Shown here: piece after piece, positions 61,811-64,000 of the stretch
How positions within the stretch are numbered: the stretch's first letter is position 1
Layout of the letters: every line of letters starts with the position of its first letter
DNA from: an uncultured Oscillospiraceae bacterium
Lineage (GTDB): Bacteria; Bacillota; Clostridia; Oscillospirales; Oscillospiraceae
Assembly (NCBI GenBank): GCA_934590325.1
Contig: CAKTOW010000003.1
Location: forward strand, 62,001-126,000
DNA length: 64,000 nucleotides
Direction: 5' to 3'
Notes under the pieces: generated by a model
The model's database searches: none
The model's input: the letters and a program-made list of their open reading frames with translations, nothing else
What the model was told of the DNA's origin: nothing
Made by a program: the position numbers and the translations under genes

Positions 61811-61840
61811 AAGGAAAGCCCCTGCCTTACGGCAGGGGGC
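61811..61840 (-). terminator. Terminator of miaB
   Basis: GCCCCTGCC-TTAC-GGCAGGGGGC; read on the minus strand it is followed by TTTCCTTTT. Confidence 0.85.
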
Positions 61841-61849
61841 CTCGCATTG

Positions 61850-63256
61850 TCATTCCATCTCGCCGAACAGCGCCCAGGTGTTGCTGTCGGTGATTTTAAT
61901 ATTGCGGTACTGGCCCACGGCGTTTTTGTCGCCGGTGCAGTGGACAAGGCGGCCGCCGGCGGTGCGGGCGGTCAGCTGCCAGCGGGCGTCGTCGCTCTCG
62001 CCGTCCACCAGGCAGCGCAGGGTCTGCCCCACGTACTGGCGGTGCAGCTCCTCGGAGATGCCGTTCTGCACGGCGCAGAGCCGGTCGAACCACTTCTGCT
62101 TCTCCGCGCGGGGCACCGGGTCGTCCATTTTGGCGGCCGGGGTGCCGGGACGGGGGGAGAAGATGAAGGTGAACAGGGCGTCGAAGCGCACCTTCTCCAC
62201 CAGGGCCACGGTCTCCATGGCCTCGGCCTCGGTCTCGCCGGGGAAGCCGATGATCACGTCGCTGGTCAGCACCAGCTCCGGCATGACCTTCCGGGCGTAG
62301 GTGATGAGGTCCAGGTATTTCGCCACGTCGTAGGGGCGGTTCATGGCCCGCAGCACCCGGTCGCAGCCGGACTGCACCGGCAGGTGCAGCTGCCTGGCCA
62401 CGTGGCGGCTGTTTGCCATGGTGTCGAACAGCTTGTAGGTGGCATCCTTGGGCTGGGAGGACATGAAGCGTATCAGATAGTCGCCGTCGATGGCGTCCAG
62501 CGCCGTCAGCAGGTCGGCGAAGTCGTAGCCGGTGCCCAGGTCCTTGCCGTAGGAGTTGACGTTCTGTCCCAGCAGGGTGATCTCCTTGAAGCCCTCGGCA
62601 ACCAGGCCGCGGACCTCGTCGATGATCTTCTCCGGGTCGCGGCTGCGCTCGCGGCCCCGGACGTAGGGGACGATGCAGTAGGAGCAGAAGTTGTTGCAGC
62701 CGTACATGATGGACACCCACGCGCGGGTGCGGCCCTCCCGCACCACGGGCATGCCCTCGGCGATGGAGCCGTGCTCGTCGGCCACGGAGAACACCCGGCG
62801 CCGCTGGGTGTAGACCTGGTACAGCAGCTCCGGGAACTTCCACAGGGCCTGGGGGCCGAACACCAGGTCCACATGGCGGTAGGACTGGCGGACCTTTTCC
62901 GCCACCTCCGGGCGCTGGGCCATGCAGCCGCACAGGCATATCACCTGCTCCGGATGGGCCTTCTTCGTGTGGATCAGCGCGCCCAGATTGCCATAGACCC
63001 GCTTCTCCGCGTGGTCGCGGATGGCGCAGGTGTTCAGCACCACCACATCCGCCTGGGCCGGGTCGTCGGTGAAGGTGCAGCCCATGGCCTCCAGCATGCC
63101 CATGATGTGCTGGCTGTCGGCCACGTTCTGCTGGCAGCCGAAGGTGTCCACCATGGCCCGGAGGGGCCGGTGGGCGTGCATCTCCTTTATTTTCGCTTCA
63201 AAGTCCCGCTGGCGCTCCAGCTGCTCCGCGGGGATCTGTACCTGTGTTCTGTCCAA
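61850..63256 (-). CDS. miaB: tRNA-2-methylthio-N6-dimethylallyladenosine synthase MiaB
   Basis: 468 residues. The N-terminal UPF0004 domain has DTFGCQQNVADS, LNTCAIRDHAE and LCGCMAQR (three Cys for the auxiliary cluster). The radical SAM motif is MYGCNNFCSYCIVPYVRGRE, and a TRAM domain ends the protein. It methylthiolates i6A37 made by MiaA. No ATG fits. The TTG at 63256 has GGGAGG 5 nt upstream and gives MDRTQVQIPAEQ; upstream codons in the frame look non-coding. Confidence 0.94.
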   Translation of the reverse strand: MDRTQVQIPAEQLERQRDFEAKIKEMHAHRPLRAMVDTFGCQQNVADSQHIMGMLEAMGCTFTDDPAQADVVVLNTCAIRDHAEKRVYGNLGALIHTKKAHPEQVICLCGCMAQRPEVAEKVRQSYRHVDLVFGPQALWKFPELLYQVYTQRRRVFSVADEHGSIAEGMPVVREGRTRAWVSIMYGCNNFCSYCIVPYVRGRERSRDPEKIIDEVRGLVAEGFKEITLLGQNVNSYGKDLGTGYDFADLLTALDAIDGDYLIRFMSSQPKDATYKLFDTMANSRHVARQLHLPVQSGCDRVLRAMNRPYDVAKYLDLITYARKVMPELVLTSDVIIGFPGETEAEAMETVALVEKVRFDALFTFIFSPRPGTPAAKMDDPVPRAEKQKWFDRLCAVQNGISEELHRQYVGQTLRCLVDGESDDARWQLTARTAGGRLVHCTGDKNAVGQYRNIKITDSNTWALFGEME

Positions 63257-63360
63257 GGTTACCTCCCTGCCCCCGGAGGGGCGAAGTGAATTATCGGGGC
63301 TATTGTAGCACAGTCGGCAGGGAAAAACAAGAAAGCCGGGATAAAATACACCCGCCGCAC

Positions 63361-63388
63361 TTGACAAACAAGATACGGCGGGTATAAT
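63361..63388 (+). promoter_or_regulatory. Promoter of the convergent (antisense) RNA
   Basis: Perfect TTGACA (63361-63366), 16-nt spacer, perfect TATAAT (63383-63388). Confidence 0.85.
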
Positions 63389-63394
63389 GAAATC

Positions 63395-63490
63395 AGAGGA
63401 CATCGCGACAGCGGTCAGCCTCGGTTATGTTTAGGTTATGTCTTTACAGAAAACCGTCACTTTGCCGAGTGGCGGTTTTCGCGTTTCTTT
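63395..63490 (+). ncRNA. Candidate antisense RNA to the 26-residue peptide gene
   Basis: Predicted from the TTGACA/TATAAT promoter at 63361 to the hairpin at 63449-63480 (GAAAACCGTCACT / GAGTGGCGGTTTTC) followed by GCGTTTCTTT. About 95 nt with no good ORF. Its 3' third is complementary to codons 16-26 and the 3' end of the minus-strand peptide mRNA. Convergent overlap with a small hydrophobic peptide is the layout of type I toxin-antitoxin pairs such as TxpA/RatA and BsrG/SR4. Expression is inferred. Confidence 0.5.
63449..63480. terminator. Shared terminator hairpin of the peptide gene and antisense RNA
   Basis: Stem GAAAACCG-T-CACT / GAGTG-G-CGGTTTTC with a TTGCC loop region. T-rich on the plus strand side (GCGTTTCTTT), weaker on the minus side. 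It overlaps the peptide stop codon. Confidence 0.65.
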
Positions 63491-63537
63491 ACGATAATGG
63501 TGACAGTATATGTACCAATATGGAAAGTAATACGCAT
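63457..63537 (-). CDS. 26-residue hydrophobic/basic peptide, possible type I toxin
   Basis: MRITFHIGTYTVTIIV followed by KKRENRHSAK: a short hydrophobic stretch then a basic tail, the build of many type I toxins. The signals are strong: promoter TTGACA-N17-TACAAT (63636-63608), leader about 60 nt, AAAGGAGG 6 nt before the ATG. That Shine-Dalgarno pairs in a small hairpin TCTCC-GAAA-GGAGG (63558-63545). No known family recalled with certainty. It could instead be a leader peptide or a non-toxic small membrane protein. Confidence 0.55.
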   Translation of the reverse strand: MRITFHIGTYTVTIIVKKRENRHSAK

Positions 63538-63607
63538 GGTCTTACCTCCTTTCGGAGATGTAGGCCAACCGCCGCCGATGTGTATGATGCCATGACTTCA
63601 CAGCATC

Positions 63608-63636
63608 ATTGTAACAAGGTGGCGATATTTTGTCAA
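63608..63636 (-). promoter_or_regulatory. Promoter of the 26-residue peptide gene
   Basis: Minus strand perfect TTGACA (63636-63631), 17-nt spacer, TACAAT (63613-63608). Confidence 0.82.
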
Positions 63637-63667
63637 TATATGCGGAAAGGGAAGGCGGCAATATAAG

Positions 63668-63696
63668 TTGCAATCTCTGCCCGAATACGCTATGAT
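63668..63696 (+). promoter_or_regulatory. Sigma-A promoter of lspA
   Basis: TTGCAA (63668-63673), 17-nt spacer, TATGAT (63691-63696), about 30 bp before the ATG. Confidence 0.75.
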
Positions 63697-63727
63697 AAGG
63701 ACACTATTTCTCCGGGAGGAAAGACTA

Positions 63728-64000
63728 TGTGGTATATGATCCTGCTGGCGCTGTGTATCGGCGGCGACCAGCTTTTGAAGTGGTGGGTGACGTCCCATCT
63801 GGAGGTGGGGCAGTCGGCGGCGTTCCTGCCGGGCATCGTGCGGCTGACCCGTCTGCACAACACCGGCGCGGCGTGGAGCAGCTTCTCCGGCAAGACCGGG
63901 CTGCTGGCGGCGGTGACCGTCGTACTGATGGCCGCGGTGGTGTGGCTGGTGGTGAAGAAGATCATCCGCCACCCCCTGGGACTCACCGCCGCCATGCTGG
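63728..64000 (+). CDS. lspA: Signal peptidase II, lipoprotein-specific (cut by window edge)
   Basis: The first 91 residues are present; the frame runs off the right edge. MWYMILLALCIGGDQLLKWWV is the first span with the conserved Asp-Gln...Lys. LHNTGAAWSSFSG matches the family NxGAAFS motif, followed by a second span. The catalytic Asp pair lies beyond the window in part. It cleaves prolipoproteins such as the adaptor lipoprotein at 12467. GGGAGG lies 7 nt before the ATG. Confidence 0.93.

Larger units (their letters stand above)
63257..63727. other. miaB-lspA intergenic region, 471 bp
   Basis: Contains three promoters, a small minus-strand peptide gene and a convergent RNA (separate entries). 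The G+C is lower than in the flanking genes. No tRNA-like fold seen. Confidence 0.7.

Overview
The window looks like the replication-origin neighbourhood of a GC-rich, anaerobic, endospore-forming Clostridia chromosome, most likely Oscillospiraceae or a close relative. Four things point there. The order rpmH-rnpA-yidD-yidC-jag is divergent from dnaA-dnaN-yaaA-recF-remB-gyrB-gyrA, as in Firmicutes. The sporulation genes spoIIID and gpr are present. Pyruvate:ferredoxin oxidoreductase and clostridial-type ferredoxin indicate anaerobic metabolism. Long antisense open frames reflect high GC. I see no phage, insertion sequence, CRISPR array, rRNA or tRNA gene. The taxonomic placement is inference from gene content, not a search.

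Layout. Bases 1-5.1 kb (minus strand) hold a truncated degV, mnmE, pnp and rpsO. Bases 5.1-12.25 kb hold the most unusual block: one tight minus-strand operon with a 1583-residue multidomain protein (HD phosphohydrolase, HEAT-like repeats, NadD-like nucleotidylyltransferase, GNAT-like and phosphoribosyltransferase-like parts), a lactate/malate-dehydrogenase-like protein, a Cys-rich flavodoxin-fold protein and a ferredoxin. Bases 12.5-17.6 kb (plus) encode a MacAB-like ABC efflux system with two different adaptors. Bases 17.6-32.4 kb (minus) hold a HAD hydrolase, the divIVA-sepF-ylmE division cluster, an adaptor-like membrane protein, hfq-miaA-mutL-mutS, a small membrane protein, cinA, thiI and yifB. 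Bases 32.6-38.6 kb (plus) carry PFOR, a class B sortase coupled to a thioesterase, and hpf. Bases 38.6-44 kb hold a VWA/MoxR pair, spoIIID, rpsT, gpr and nadE. Bases 44-47.6 kb (minus) hold a PflX-type radical SAM protein, tdk, mutY and a second radical SAM protein. Bases 47.9-51.5 kb hold an orphan gene and the jag-yidC-yidD-rnpA-rpmH cluster. Bases 51.5-61.6 kb (plus) are oriC and the dnaA-to-rnhA series. Bases 61.8-64 kb hold miaB, a possible small-peptide/antisense-RNA pair, and truncated lspA.

Genes point away from oriC on both sides (rpmH leftward, dnaA rightward), so most housekeeping genes near it are on the leading strand. Good sigma-A promoters can be read for many units, plus a sigma-E-like promoter at spoIIID and a sigma-G-like promoter at gpr. 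Convergent genes are mostly separated by bidirectional hairpin terminators.

The items most worth following are: (1) the HD/NadD/PRTase-LDH-flavoprotein-ferredoxin operon; (2) the convergent, overlapping peptide and antisense RNA between miaB and lspA, built like a type I toxin-antitoxin pair; (3) a candidate 60-nt small RNA divergent from hpf; (4) a dispersed ~80-bp hairpin repeat, one copy of which sits inside the dnaN-yaaA operon; (5) Shine-Dalgarno-sequestering hairpins in front of the ferredoxin and the 26-residue peptide. Coordinates of sites called by eye may be off by one base around 44.0-44.2 kb.
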